From Tanypteryx hageni (Eukaryota > Arthropoda > Insecta > Odonata > Petaluridae), in the NCBI GenBank assembly GCA_028673005.1, contig CM054114.1, positions 25,472,869-25,536,868 on the forward strand: a DNA stretch of 64,000 nt, in the 5' to 3' direction. The number at the start of each line of letters is the position of its first letter. Within the stretch, counting starts at the first letter, position 1. A model generated the notes under the pieces. That model made no database searches and was not told the DNA's origin. It was given only the letters and a program-made list of their open reading frames with translations. Made by a program: the position numbers and the translations under genes. Positions 1-11,270 of the stretch are shown here, one piece after another.

Positions 1-1690
1 TTAGATATTATAAAACCTAAGATACTTCTAGATATGCCACGGACCTGAGATTTGGCAGGATGATAAGTTGTTAGGTACAGCAAACCAGATAAATCGAAAA
101 TGCTAAATATTTTAATTTTTAATTTTGTATTTTTGACCCAAATGTTCCATTTCGATACTCCATAAGAAAAACATGAAAATCTGTGCAGAGTTTTATAAAT
201 TTGCATTTTTAAATAAGTTATAATTCAAATATATACTCCAAACGAGCACAATTATATAGCTAAAAGAATGAGGTTTCTTATTTTTGAAGACTAAATTCGA
301 ATTGGCGCCGAATTGACGAGGAAATATGTTTTTAATAGGAAAAAAGCAGATGCTCAACTATAAAGAACTTTAGCTACCATAGCAACCAGCAAAAAACTTT
401 TCAATGGGAATTGGCAATCCGTATTATATTAGCATCGCTTTAATTCTTTTTAATAGGGGAATTCTTATTGTCCCATTGATTTCAACCAAAGACTTATACA
501 TATGATTACGTCACAATTTTAAAACGCGATATATGTAATTAAAAAAAGAACGTTATTCCTTTCAGTTATGGAGGTTGATGAACTGTATATAATAATAGCA
601 TTAATTTAATGATTCTAAAGAGAATCAGTGAATTGTATTATTATAAAAATGATTTAAAACTACGGTGTAACCTTATAACAACGTTAAAATCCAAAAACAG
701 GAAATATTAGAGAATTGTGAAAAAGTAATGTCGTGTTGGAGATGAAATTTTAAAGTTATTTAGAGCTTAGTGCACATATCCAAATCAACATTTAAAAATC
801 TCGACGAATATGGTGTTAAAACCTTTTTAAAATTTAAACAAATTGATAAATATTATTTCACTTCTAAATAAGCTACAACTTTAAAATTTGGCAGAAATGT
901 GTGGCTTTAGTACCCTACTGTGGAAAGTATAATATTCTTCAATTTCAGATGTTAGGGATTGTTTTACTGCATTATTGTTACATAAGAAAAGAACGAAAAT
1001 CAGTGCAGAGAATTAAAAAATATATTTCCAATGATGAAATATCTCTCTGAAAAATGAATTTTTTTTTAAGGTGAGATGAAATGCATGCAGAATGCAAGCA
1101 TCTTTTACTAGTAATTATAAATATCTTCTTTCTACATATATAGAATATATTGTATAAAGCCTAAGGTACTTCTAGAACTGCTACAGAGCTGAAATTTGGC
1201 ATGATGATAGATCATTGAGTACAACCTCTGTAAAATCCGAAATTTCAAAAAAAATTATATTTAAGGGGTGTATTCAACTTTAACCTCAATATTCCATTTC
1301 AATACCACATGAGAAAAGCATGGGACTTAATGCAAGGCATTCTAAAAATGCATTTCTAAATTATATACAATTAGGATACAAAGTCGAGAAATGCACTATT
1401 CTGTGGATGAAAGAATGAAGTTTATTTTTCTTGAAGACAAAACTCAAATACATGCCGAATTTGCGTAAAAATTAGATTTTAATCATAAAATTATGAAATG
1501 TTTTTCAGTTTTCAACAATGAAAAATAATAACTACCATAGCAACGACTCCAATGCCATTCAATGGGAATTAATTTTCCATAATTCAGGAGCATTGATTTA
1601 ATAACTTCAATGCTTCAATGGGAATCAATGGACTTTCTTACATAAGTTCGTTAATTTCAACCAGCTGAACATATGGCAACGTCTTACATA
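1..1690. repeat. Diverged direct repeat (two clear copies and one partial)
   Basis: About 5-520 and 1143-1690 are diverged direct copies. They share, in order, 'aagatacttctag', 'atttggca(g/t)gatgat', 'ttccatttc(g/a)atac', a 'gaatgaggtt' type block, 'ctaccatagcaac', 'caatgggaatt' and a closing 'tttcaacca'. A shorter related stretch at about 860-1030 repeats the 'tttggcag' and 'agtgcagag' parts. No coding frame is credible. The first copy may continue beyond the window. Family unknown. Confidence 0.7.
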
Positions 1691-1816
1691 TTCACTATAA
1701 ATAGGTTTCCCTGGAGATCGCGTTGGTTTATTTACGAGGTTAGATCTTGGTGTATGGTCATTTCTTTAAGCGCATGTAGTATGCAAGCACCGACAACTCG
1801 TGTATATATATATAGT

Positions 1817-1920
1817 TCTTTTACTTGTGTCGCTTCGACATTCCCAGGGCCTCGCCAACCTGAAGTCGTCCGATTGGTGAGTATTCACTGGGCTTCCTCA
1901 TCCCAACACCTTGTTGCCAT

Positions 1921-1922
<2 letters not shown>
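1817..1922 (+). mobile_element. 5'-truncated copy of the 64-bp-TIR MITE
   Basis: This matches the right half of the complete MITE at 56023-56270, including 'gtgtcgcttcgacat', 'ggcctcgccaacctgaag' and the terminal 'caccttgttgccatcc', with a few substitutions. The left inverted repeat is missing. The right terminus abuts an (AT)n tract, as in the complete copy. Confidence 0.85.

Positions 1923-1971
<49 letters not shown>
1923..1971. repeat. (AT)n microsatellite
   Basis: About 24 uninterrupted AT units directly follow the MITE terminus at 1922. A 99-codon open frame across this region (1673-1972) ends in an Ile-Tyr run encoded by the microsatellite and is not a gene. Confidence 0.95.
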
Positions 1972-1974
<3 letters not shown>

Positions 1975-4285
1975 CCTTTCGATTTTTAGAAGATGACTCG
2001 GGAAAGGTCGATTTGTAACGTTGTATTAACCGTACTTTTTAATTGCGCGCCCGAAACGAAGTAATTGACATGCGAGTGTTTCAAGTCAGGGAGAGTTCCG
2101 AGTCTTGAACCTATTAATCTAAACCGCTCTCTAATTCCGATTATTCGCGGGATTATTAGGAAACGGAAGCATATCGGTTTCGGCGAAAGGCTTACTTTCT
2201 TTTGTACGTGCTCTGGACAGGACGGAAATAATTAGTTAAAGGTGCCTTCGGACAGATTCTTAGCTGCCAAAAAAGAGACAAGGGCACATCTACAGTTTTT
2301 ATTATCCACTTACTCCTTTTCGGGTTAAAAATACACATCTGTTTCATAAGGGTTAAATCCGAAAATCGCACTTTAATTTTTCAGATGGCACGATAAAAAA
2401 TTATCTCTCCTTTGATACACTGATCCGGTACGCCATTCGATTAACATTCAGGTAATCTCGTAGGCTGACCCTTAGAGGCTTGGTTGCAAATCCGACCACG
2501 CGCGAAACGATTATCGAATTTTGCATCTTTACGGACTCCCTCAACGCACGAAAAAGATGAAAAAGACGCGTATCGAGAGGCGAATAAACGAATAGGTAGG
2601 CGGAACTGATAATTGCGAGAAAGCGTAAGGGCGGATTTTTCGGACGCATTCGGCCGGAGATGTTGGCTGCAAAAACCCGAAGAGCAATCCGGAATGTGGA
2701 CGCGCGTTCGTGTTAAGGGGAAGTTTCGGGCGGCTCTCCGACTTGTAAAACCGAAAACATGCACGCTTGGCGATAATTGCGCTCGGTCTACTTTAATTTA
2801 TACAGTTCAAAACAGTTTGGAAAGTGAGATTTCACCGAGGTTTTTTTTCGAAAGTCTCGGAAATTAACGGCAACGTATTAATAAGTGCCGAAAATAGTAT
2901 GTGGATAATTGTAGAGAATTCCCGATTGAATCAATAGATTCCGTTCCAGGACTCGAGACTGAAAAGTATAAAACGTAGGCGCGCGAACTTTGGATGAAGG
3001 AAAAAAACCGGACAGCCATATTTTCACCTCGAAACATGCACGCTTATTTTGAACGGCAAAGTTCCGTAAGGTTTTATTTCAGAATATTCTTTGTTTTAAC
3101 TGACAAAGTAGGTCTCTCGATTGTTCATAAAATTTCTAAAAAACCAAGATGCGCATTTCGGACGCAAAGCGGCCGTCATAAATGATAGGTTCTTAAAAGA
3201 ATTGTTATAATAGAAATGTATATTGGATTCTATTAAAGAATTATCATAATTCGTCATCCAAAAACAGGTTAATCATTTAAGATGGCGGATGATTTATTAC
3301 CAAAATGCGCATCTGTTTCTAACATAGCATTTTAAACGGTTACTGGAGGGATATGTCGTACCACCTTTATTTTAGCCATGAAGGGAGCTATATATATATC
3401 CATCGGAATTCTAATTTATTTATTCAACGATGTGACATTGACGCAACCATGACAACTCCCATAATGATCGGGATATCAAGCATGTAAACTGCAAATTGTC
3501 AGAAACGTACTTACGGGTATAAATAACAGTTGGGCAGACTACTGTCCGCGTGATGCCATCGAAGGCATTCCATGCGATTCGCGAAGACATTTTGAAAGAG
3601 AGTATAGAAACTTAATGCGGACAATTCCTACCACCTGTTAGTTAAATAATTACTCCCGGAAAGTCTTTATTTACGAAGTAATTATGATCGTTAATCGTTG
3701 CGACCCGCTTAAGCATTTGCTAGAGCTTACCAGTAAAATGTTAGACCAACCCCGATGTACTAAACGCAGCGAAGCTTAAGTGGAAAGTTTATAACTCCGC
3801 CAGCGGAAAGGAAAAGTTACCAATGCGGCCATCCGGTGGACCGCTCGCGCTCGCTTCGGGACGACTTTTCACCGTAATACGATGCGCAGTTTTTTTTTCT
3901 CTCCGACGCATTTTCCCGCGGGGACTGGGGTAGGAGGGCAAATGAGCGCGAGGGAAAATCCCGCGGCATTCAATTAGACCGGCCACTCCGAGCGCATTTC
4001 CAAAAGCAAAAAAAATGAGCGAAACGCGCCGAAGAAAATAATGGAAAAAGGGGAGGAGACTTATAATCTGCCTTTCGAGAGTGGACGAAATGGAAGAAAG
4101 GAAAGAAAAGGGGGGATTCAGGACACAGAATGGGAGAAAAAAGAAAAGATAGTAGATTTTGAGGAGTGGACTTAAAAGAGTTTAGACCAAATTGTACCTG
4201 CGGCGGTGTGAATGAGGACTTCGTTAGCGGCGGAAATCCCACACTTCAGGGGGAAAGGGTTACGATGAAGGGTTTTTAGATGAAG
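1972..4285. other. Intergenic DNA, less AT-rich, no gene recognised
   Basis: This stretch is richer in CG dinucleotides than its surroundings and carries several overlapping short open frames on both strands, for example 2441-2764 minus and 2613-2867 plus. None has a recognisable domain. It could be regulatory or a 5' untranslated exon of a gene outside the window. Confidence 0.4.
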
Positions 4286-4289
4286 GGGA

Positions 4290-4690
4290 AAAGATAAAAA
4301 GGGGCATTGGGAAAAGGGTTGAAGAGAGAGAAAGAGGGTGGCTGAAAGAGAGGGAGACTGAAAGAGAGGGAGGTTGAAAGAGAGAGGAAGGAAGGCTGAG
4401 AGAGGGAGAGGCTGAAAGAGGGAGGGAGGCTGAGAGATAGGGTGGCTGAAAGAAAGAGGGAGGCTGAGAGAGGAAGGGAGACAGAGAGATAGGGAGGCTG
4501 AAAGAGAGAGGGAGGGAGACGGGGAGAGTAGAGGATGAAACGGAGATAACTGAAGATGAAGGGTTGAAGAGGAGGAAGTTAATCAGAGGGATGGTGTGAA
4601 ATGGGAGCGTGATGGAGAGAGGGAGGTGGACCGACGATCCCCAAAAGTGAGAGGGAGTTGGGGGAAGAGAGGGGGGAGGGAAACAATAAG
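4290..4690. repeat. Purine-rich degenerate tandem tract
   Basis: Nearly pure A/G on the plus strand. It is built from imperfect units of about 20-26 bp of the type 'ggaggctgaaagagag'. No coding potential is claimed. Confidence 0.8.
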
Positions 4691-4699
4691 GGATAAATA

Positions 4700-5335
4700 T
4701 AAAGCGGATCGTCTATTTTAGGGTTGTGCAATGTGTCAGCACCCCATTCACTTAATAATTCTCTGCACCAAATAGGAACCGGAAGAAGCTGTTATCCTAA
4801 AGTAGGAGAAATGTTATCAAACATTTAGTTATTCAATTCATCGTATTAAATGCACGTATTAGTTGCTCTGAACTCTTGAGAAATGATAAAACATATTCGA
4901 GTCACCCTTCACTCAACACGACAACGTAACGATTTGCACGCTTATGTTTGTAATGCAATCTATGTAAAGAATAAAAATTAATAGATTGCATCGCCTTGGA
5001 TACATATAATTGAACTCCGTGAATTAATTTAAGTGTTAGATGCAAAAAAATACAGTTCATATGCCCGAAGACGATTACATAGTCATAAATTAATCAAAAA
5101 CCATCTCTCAGTTATGTTGGTAGATTAATTTAAGAATCATTTTCATTTTATTTAGGTAGTGTTACCTCATGGTGCATTTCGAAAAACATTTCGCCATTTT
5201 CTCATTGTATTTTTAAACATATTTATACTATTTTGTTTATACTGTATATTTGTTGTATTGATCAAATGCAATTGTGTGCGGTTTTCATCAATTTTTATAT
5301 TGGGCTCAGATACGTTTAAAATTAAATAATAAAAT
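4700..5335. other. AT-rich intergenic stretch
   Basis: Nothing recognisable was seen on either strand. Confidence 0.5.
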
Positions 5336-5730
5336 AAAGACGAAAGAAAGATGGGTAGACTGGGGAAAGTGAATTAGGGAGGAGAGAGAATGAAAATGAG
5401 GAATAAGAGAGGAGCAAAAGAAAAGAAAGAGTGCGTGAAGAGAGAAAGAGTAGAGATAGTAAAGGATTACGTGAGGAGAATGCGAATATGAGATAGAGAG
5501 GTGAGAAATAGCGAGGTAATTATATATATACGTCTTCTTTAGGGCATGATTTAGGCTAGACACTATTCTCAAACGATCTAGAGATGATAAGAAGGAAGGA
5601 ATATAGAGAGATAGAGGGGAAGGCGCGAAGAGAGGGAGGGATGCAGGATGGATTAGAGAGAGGGAGATGGAGAGAAAGCAAACGATAGAAAGGGCGAAGG
5701 GCGAGGCAGTGGTCAGAGGAGAGTGATGTG
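5336..5730. repeat. Purine-rich tract
   Basis: A second A/G-rich tract, with an 'atatatatacgtc' interruption near 5525. The 178-codon minus-strand open frame over it (5306-5842) is Ser/Leu/Pro low complexity, as expected from reading a polypyrimidine strand, and is rejected as a gene. Confidence 0.75.
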
Positions 5731-5933
5731 AACGCAGAGGAATGGACTGTGTGTGTGTGTGATTAAGTAGCTCCACACAAGAGAAGGGAGCGGTGCTTGG
5801 ACCCTTCAAAATTCCCTTCCTCTCCCTCTCTCTCCTTCGCATAAAAGCCCACCCCTCCCTACTAAGCGACCCACTTCTATAGAGGAGCCGATCTCCTAAT
5901 TTAAACGCGAGGGTTGCCTAGGCGAATGTAGAA

Positions 5934-5954
5934 TGTATGTATGTATGTATGTAT
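5934..5954. repeat. (ATGT)n microsatellite
   Basis: Five tandem tetranucleotide units. Confidence 0.9.
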
Positions 5955-5959
5955 GGCCA

Positions 5960-6599
5960 TCGCGGGAAAATCCACGTCTTTTTATAAAGGAATCGGAAGA
6001 CTTGTCGATGAATTAAACCTTTTTTCTTCCTCATTTTTCTGGCGAAGCGGTTAAAAAAAACTTTGGGCAGTGCTTTTTTGGTGGATTCACAAATCCTCAT
6101 ACAATCATTTCGCTGCCATGGTAGTTTTTCACAAGTGGTTTTAGAGCCGGAAGCTTGAAAAAAGTGACTACTCGGCATGTCAAACATTAAGAAGGATTCT
6201 TTCTATACAGTTCCATAAATTTGGGCAATATTCCTTATCATAAAATGCGTAATATATAATTTCTCATTGCCATAATTGTAAAATACTAAAAGTTTTGAAT
6301 CTCTAAAGAATAAATTAGTAATGTGCGAGAATTTTTCGACGCTCCTTCTGCTACGGCGTAAAAGAACTATAAATTCGACAAATTTAAGTAAAGAATTAGA
6401 AATAATTTTTGAGTAAAATTTTAAAAAATCAACACATTAAATTTCCACTAATGTTACAAAATTGGTTCGCAGAAATCAATCCCAATTTTAAAAAGTATTA
6501 GAGTATAAACGAAATAACAATGATCAAACGTTCACATCCGGGAATAAAATTATAGATACAAACGAATTAAATAAGACTTTGATATCAGTCAAAAATGTT
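5960..6599. other. AT-rich intergenic stretch upstream of the duplicated unit
   Basis: No gene or repeat relationship was recognised here. Confidence 0.4.
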
Positions 6600-7030
6600 T
6601 AATTTTACATTAAAAATATCTCTTTCGCTCATTTCTAAAATGCAGGCAGATCTTGGAAGGGATCAAAAAGTTATCAAGGCTGAGCAATAAGAAATTTCGT
6701 TCAATTTTGGTTATTTGGGCAAAAATTGAAAACAAAAATATCCACAAAAATCATAAAACTACTGAATCGGCATCTTAAATTCATGCATGAGACTTTAATT
6801 GGCTTACTTAATATTGATCAATTTTTTAACACAAAAAATAAAGATAAAAGAGACACTATATCTGGCGAAATTTAAAAATAAAACTGAAGATGATAACGGC
6901 CTATCATTTCTTTTATTTCGACTAATGAAATTTCTACAGATTAACTTAAATCTACTTAATATTACTCCGGCATAGAAATACGCGGAGGAACTAAAATATG
7001 AATATTATTAAGAGGAAAATTTTACCCGTT
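6600..7030 (+). repeat. Distal 5' flank of duplicated unit, copy 1
   Basis: It shares ordered blocks with 11800-12250, such as 'catttctaaaa', 'gatc(t/c)tg(g/a)aagg' and 'aacaataagaaa' versus 'gagcaataagaaa'. Part also aligns with 12920-13080 and 20980-21130, for example 'aacggcctatc' versus 'gacggcctatc'. The segmental duplication therefore starts at least 700 bp upstream of the TATA box. Confidence 0.65.
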
Positions 7031-7396
7031 TTGGTAAAATTCCACCGACAGCTGCGATCTTTTTTCCGAAAGAAAAGAAAGGTTCGCCGAAAAACAAGAT
7101 AACCGCGTTTACCGGATCGCATATATGGTTCTGGTTATGAAAGGAGTGCACATATATACCGAAAAAAACCGGTCCAGGAACTGCAGCGGAAGAAACATAC
7201 GCGGACGGGTGACGTAACGCGGAGGGAGAGGGGTCGAGGAAACGAGGAAAATGAAAGTCATATCGAAGGGGAGAGGTTAATCAGGACGAGTTTTGGGGGT
7301 AAGAGGTAATCATTTCGCCGGTCGTATATAAGACAGGCCGACGCCTCGACCAAGGCACACTCTTACAGCCAGCTCAACGTGCAAGACCAGGCCATC
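7030..7396 (+). promoter_or_regulatory. Promoter region and 5' UTR of the intact gene
   Basis: About 300 bp here align with 13080-13355 (psi1) and 21130-21427 (psi2). Conserved blocks include a palindromic bZIP-type site (7209-7218, gtgacgtaac; psi1 and psi2 have tgttacgtaa) lying 115-119 bp upstream of the TATA box in all three copies. Others are an 'aagtcat' block, a G-rich 'gaagggga(g)aggtta' block, and 'tttcgccg(g/a)tcgtatata'. Known insect PAR-bZIP factors (vrille/Pdp1 class) bind TTA(C/T)GTAA-like sites; assigning one to this site is inference. Transcription should begin about 30 bp downstream of TATA, near 7355. Confidence 0.75.
7325..7332 (+). promoter_or_regulatory. TATA box
   Basis: 'tatataag' lies 72 bp upstream of the start codon. 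The equivalent positions in psi1 (13348-13355, tatataaa) and psi2 (21421-21427, tatatta) are also TATA-like. Confidence 0.85.
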
Positions 7397-9257
7397 ATGA
7401 AGATACTGGTGAGTACCACAAGGGAATTAACCAATGAAACAACTCTCTTCGTAAAGCTAAACTCCATATACGCATATTCCAAACAATTCCTCTCTTTTTC
7501 AGTCCTTTCTACTCCTCTTCTTCCTCGTGGCGCTGTCCAACTCGGCGGAAGTCGAGAAGGAGGAAAAGAAATCGGACAAGAGGGGAGTCGTCGGCATCGA
7601 ATACGGAGCTGCCAACCTGGGAGGTGGGTATGGTCTAGGTGCAGGACACGGAATCGGTGCCGGAATCGGCTCCGGTTTAGCTCTGGGAGGCGGCGCAGGG
7701 TTGAGTTCCGGATACGCTATAGGCGGAGGTCACGGCATCGGCTCTGGTTTGGCTCTGGGAGGCGGCGCTGGATTGGGTTCCGGATACGCTCTAAGCGGAG
7801 GCCACGGTATCAGCTCTGGTTTAGCTCTCGGAGGCGGTGCTGGATTGATCTCCGGAAGCGTCCTCGGCGGAGGTCACGGGGTTGGTTCCGGTCTTGCTTA
7901 TGGAGGCGGTGCGGGACTGAGTTCAGGCTATAACATCGGCGGAGGTCACGGAGGAGGCATCGGATATGGAGGAGGCATCGGATACGGAGGAGGCATCGGA
8001 TACGGAGGAGGCATCGGATACGGAGGCAGGATCGGATACGGAGCCGGCCATGCCATCGGCGGGGGACACATTCAGGCTCACAAGAGCATCACACTCACAA
8101 AGGAAGTGGCTGTACCAGTCCCTCACCCCGTAGCCGTTCCAGTAGAGAAACACGTACCCTACCCCATCCCGACTCCTACTCCCGTACCCGTAGACAAACC
8201 CTACCCAGTGCATATCGCCAGGCCCTACGCAGTCCCTGTCGACAGGCCTTACCCAGTCCCAGTGGAGAGGCCTTATCCGGTCCACGTCCCCGTCCCCGTA
8301 AAGGTTGCCGTACCCGTGCACCACGACGTCCACATCCCGAAGCCCGTCCCCGTGCACGTGCCGAAGCCCGTGCCCGTTCCCGTCGTGCACCACGTGCCCG
8401 TGCACAAACCCGTCCCCGTGATTCTCCATGGGCACGCCGCAGGTGGCCACCTTGGAGGTGGGTATATTAGCGGAGGTTACGGTGCAGGTCTCCAGAGCTA
8501 CGGAGGCGGATCCTACGGTGGAGCTGCAGGTCTTAGGAGTTACGGAGGAGCAACACTCATTGGTGGACAAGGACATGGTGGGGCTGCCATTGGTGGTCTC
8601 GGCGGTTACGGTGGAGCCTCTTACGGTGGCGCTTCATACGGTGGAGCTGCAGCGCTTAGGGGATATGGAGGAGCATCACTCGCCGGTGGCTTAGGACAAA
8701 GTGGGGCTGCCATTGGTGGTCTCGGCGGTTATGGTGGAGGCTCTTACGGTGGCGCTTCATACGGTGGAGCTGCAGCCCTTAGAGGATATGGAGGAGCATC
8801 ACTCGCTGGTGGCTTGGGACAAGGTGGGGCTGCCATTGGCGGATTCCGCGGTTACGGGGGAGCCTCTTACGGTGGCGGTTCTTACGGTGGCGCTTCATAT
8901 GGTGGGGCATCTTACGGAATAACTCAAGCAATTGGTTCAGTAGGCAACCACGCCATCCAGGGATACAGTAGCCTTGGGCATGGTGGAGCCACAATTGTAG
9001 GCCTCCGTGGTTACGGAGGAGGGTCCTACGGAGGTGGGTCTTACGGAGGTAGTTACGGAGGAGGGTCCTCCGGAGGTGGGTCTTACGGAGGTGGGTCCTA
9101 CGGAGGTGGATCCTACGGAGGTGGTTACGGTGGAGGGTCCTCCGGAGGTGGTTACGGAGGAGCGTCTTATGGAGGAGCTTCCGGTGCTGGTCTCCGTGGA
9201 TACGGCGGAGCATCACACGGAGGAGCATTCTCCTACGTTACCCACCACAGGGGATGA
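7397..9257 (+). CDS. Secreted Gly-rich / Pro-Val-repeat structural (cuticle-type) protein; join(7397-7408, 7503-9257)
   Basis: Two coding exons give 588 residues. Exon 1 encodes only Met-Lys-Ile-Leu and ends at GTGAGT (7409). Exon 2 begins after 'tttttcag' (7502) in phase 0 and completes a signal peptide, MKIL|SFLLLFFLVALSNSA, with likely cleavage after Ala19. An intron inside the signal peptide is typical of insect cuticular protein genes. The mature protein starts with a charged EVEKEEKKSDKRG segment. It continues with four 24-residue Gly-rich repeats and a GGGIGY hexamer run (about 60-185). A Pro-Val domain of PYPV, VPVP and KPVPV units follows (about 204-313), then a Gly/Tyr/Ser/Ala-rich C-terminal domain with three 41-residue repeats and YGGGS arrays (to 588). 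There are no cysteines in the visible repeats and no chitin-binding R&R motif. It resembles low-complexity cuticle proteins and Vajk-like or silk-like Pro-Val proteins. A role in extracellular matrix or cuticle is inferred, and the exact function is unknown. Two broken duplicates follow downstream. Confidence 0.9.
7409..7502 (+). other. Intron 1 (phase 0, inside the signal peptide)
   Basis: 94 bp, bounded by GTGAGT and a pyrimidine-rich tract ending in CAG. The equivalent interval is about 0.94 kb in psi1 and 2.38 kb in psi2. Confidence 0.9.
7669..8040 (+). repeat. Coding minisatellite: four 72-bp units, then five 18-bp units
   Basis: The 72-bp units start near 7672, 7744, 7816 and 7888 and encode a 24-residue module of the type GLALGGGAGLSSGY + GGGHGI. 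Then 'ggaggaggcatcggatac' and variants repeat five times (GGGIGY). Unit lengths are multiples of three, so copy number can vary without breaking the frame. Confidence 0.9.
8520..8890 (+). repeat. Coding tandem repeat, three 123-bp units
   Basis: The block 'ggagctgcag' recurs at 8520, 8643 and 8766, exactly 123 bp (41 codons) apart, with a Leu-Arg-x-Tyr-Gly-Gly core. The last two units are the most similar, suggesting recent expansion. Confidence 0.9.
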
Positions 9258-9314
9258 AGGATAAGTGACGCCGAGTCATCAATCATCTGTGAATAACGTC
9301 ATATCGTCATCGAA

Positions 9315-9320
9315 AATAAA
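9315..9320 (+). terminator. Polyadenylation signal AATAAA
   Basis: It lies 58 bp after the stop codon. The 3' UTR before it contains 'gtgacgccgagtca' and 'tgtgaataacgtcatatc', both nearly unchanged in psi1 (15530-15575). In psi1 the signal itself has changed to AATAGG. Confidence 0.85.
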
Positions 9321-9329
9321 GTAACCTTC

Positions 9330-9999
9330 AAATTTTGTATTAATTTTTTTACCCATGGTGCTAGTCGTTTTCACAACGATCTTGAGCATCCAACCACTTT
9401 TCAGTAATAAAAAATAAAGTATATAAATGTATATTTTTTAACTAGATTATGCACTGTGATTCACAGAATTTCTCTCTTCTACGTCTCTCAGGTTGGTCTA
9501 TATTTCTCAAAGCCAATTATCTCTGATCATATCAAAATTCAATTAATGGTAATAAAATATTAAATACGTATTTTCGCAAATCAACTGGAGAAACTAATTT
9601 TTTGAGGTTCAGTTTTTAAAATCATATATTTTGCAAAAAAGGCTATGCAATTCCATTTATTCAATTGCCAAAATGGGTAGATAAAATTTAGTTATTTTGA
9701 AATCCTAAAAAATTGAATAATAAGAGAAAATTTAAGACTTTCAAAACGTATTATCCGAATTTTCCTGATAACCTTTTTTCCTTCTTTCTGTTTCATATGA
9801 AGCAATGATTTTATAAAACTTTCTTGATTCACTAATTTTGACGTGTAAATTAAAAATTTTTCTCGCATTTTCTATGCCAGTAATTTACAAATGTATATGT
9901 GGTCATGCCGCAATCAATAGTTCTTTTTGTGCAATTTCCTAATAATAGCTCTGCAGCGAATTATACTTAAACAGTCATTCCCAATTACAAAATATCTCG
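9330..9999. other. AT-rich 3' flank of the intact gene
   Basis: No gene was seen. More AATAAA hexamers occur near 9409-9417 and could act as alternative polyadenylation sites. Confidence 0.4.
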
Positions 10000-11270
10000 T
10001 TGAAGGCTACAGAAAATCTAGGAAGTAATTTAATTTCAGCAAAATTAGTAATTAATGGATATGTTAACAATGTTCTTCAACATCTATATGTTTCAGAGGA
10101 AAGAAGATAGTGGAGAAAAAAGTTAATCCACTATACATGTACTAGATTGCGACCATATTGTTAATGCCGGATAAATTTAAAATAATTCATAATAATATTT
10201 TTCCTGATTCTTGTTCACCTAATTTAACATATGCATCTTTGACAATATTTTCATTTCACTTCCTTAACTACTTATTCGGACATATGGCAAAGATTAAATT
10301 ATTAATAAAAAATGCTTTTTTGAAGTCTTTGACAATGCCCATAGAAGGGTATAGTTCAATCATTACAAAACAAAATAGAATTTTAGCTAAAGAGTTATCC
10401 AAAAAAATTATTCACGAATATTTACTACTTCACGCACTGGTAATTACGTAAAAGCACGCCACCATGATAAGTTCTAGATAAACACAAAGCCTATAAGTAT
10501 CAATTTTGCACGTTCAGCTTCCACACCTATTTTTATGGACATTAAATTACGTTATTTCCATAATTTCTGATGCATATTATAGACACAGTAGTTGAGAGAA
10601 AGCTTACGGCTTTGAATGTAAAAGTTTAATGAAGGAATTACTGATGTATTCAGAATTGCAGTAGCAAACAGAAAAACATGTATTCCCTGCGTCTGAAACA
10701 GTAATTTCTACTTGCCTGCCACTTTCAACCCTTTAAATAGGTATACATAAAAAATTGACTGCAGGCTAAATAACGGGAGTTAAAGTGTACGTGTTTAGAG
10801 ACATTAAGTCGAGAAAGAATAAGCGAGCACATATGAAGACTAGAATAAAATTAAAAACCTGTTCCTCGTTCAGCTATAAAAAGGTCGATGAACCAGATGA
10901 CCATTTTGGCGGCAAATAAGACGAAAATTAGTGATCCGCAGGTAGCACTTAATAATGCATTAAAAATTGGTGAATCTCCACTGATGACTGATAATTTGTA
11001 GCCGAAATGCGCATTTGGGGTGTCCAACTATTTTAATGGCTAGTGGTGAACCTAAGTTTTCATTTTAACAGACATTTATTAATTTTATTCATGCAGTGCT
11101 CAAATAAACGTACATATCAACAACTGATATTCAATGCGATCTCATCGTCTCTACTTATTGGATAACCCATGATGATGTGAACGACAAAGAGGCAAACTGG
11201 AACACTTATAATAACGGAATTGAATGTTTACTAGTAGCTCTGCCCTTGGCACCCCTTATAACTACTTGCT
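10000..11270 (+). repeat. 3' flank of duplicated unit, copy 1
   Basis: It aligns in order with 16640-18335. Anchors are 'actagatt..' followed by 'gttaat(g/a)c(c/t)gg' (10141 vs 16801), the 'ggctttgaat' / 'ggcttttgat' block (10610 vs 17185), and 'gtcg(a/g)tgaacc' (10891 vs 18162). The 10800-11260 part also aligns with 40330-40730, for example 'gatattcaatg' and 'aataacggaatt' versus 'aataaaacggaatt'. The 97-codon frame at 10158-10451 is not conserved and is not called. Confidence 0.75.

Noticed and set aside
1673..1972. 99-codon frame ending in an Ile-Tyr run
   Set aside because: The end is encoded by an (AT)n microsatellite and the middle by a MITE remnant.
5306..5842. 178-codon minus-strand frame
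   Set aside because: Low-complexity Ser/Leu/Pro reading of a purine-rich tract.
7923..8576. 217-codon minus-strand open frame over the intact gene
   Set aside because: It is antisense to the Pro-Val and Gly repeats. Repetitive codons keep the opposite frame open, and the product has no recognisable signal, domain or independent promoter.
8428..9264. Several plus and minus open frames of 73-149 codons in the C-terminal repeats
   Set aside because: Shifted readings of the same coding tandem repeats as the intact gene.
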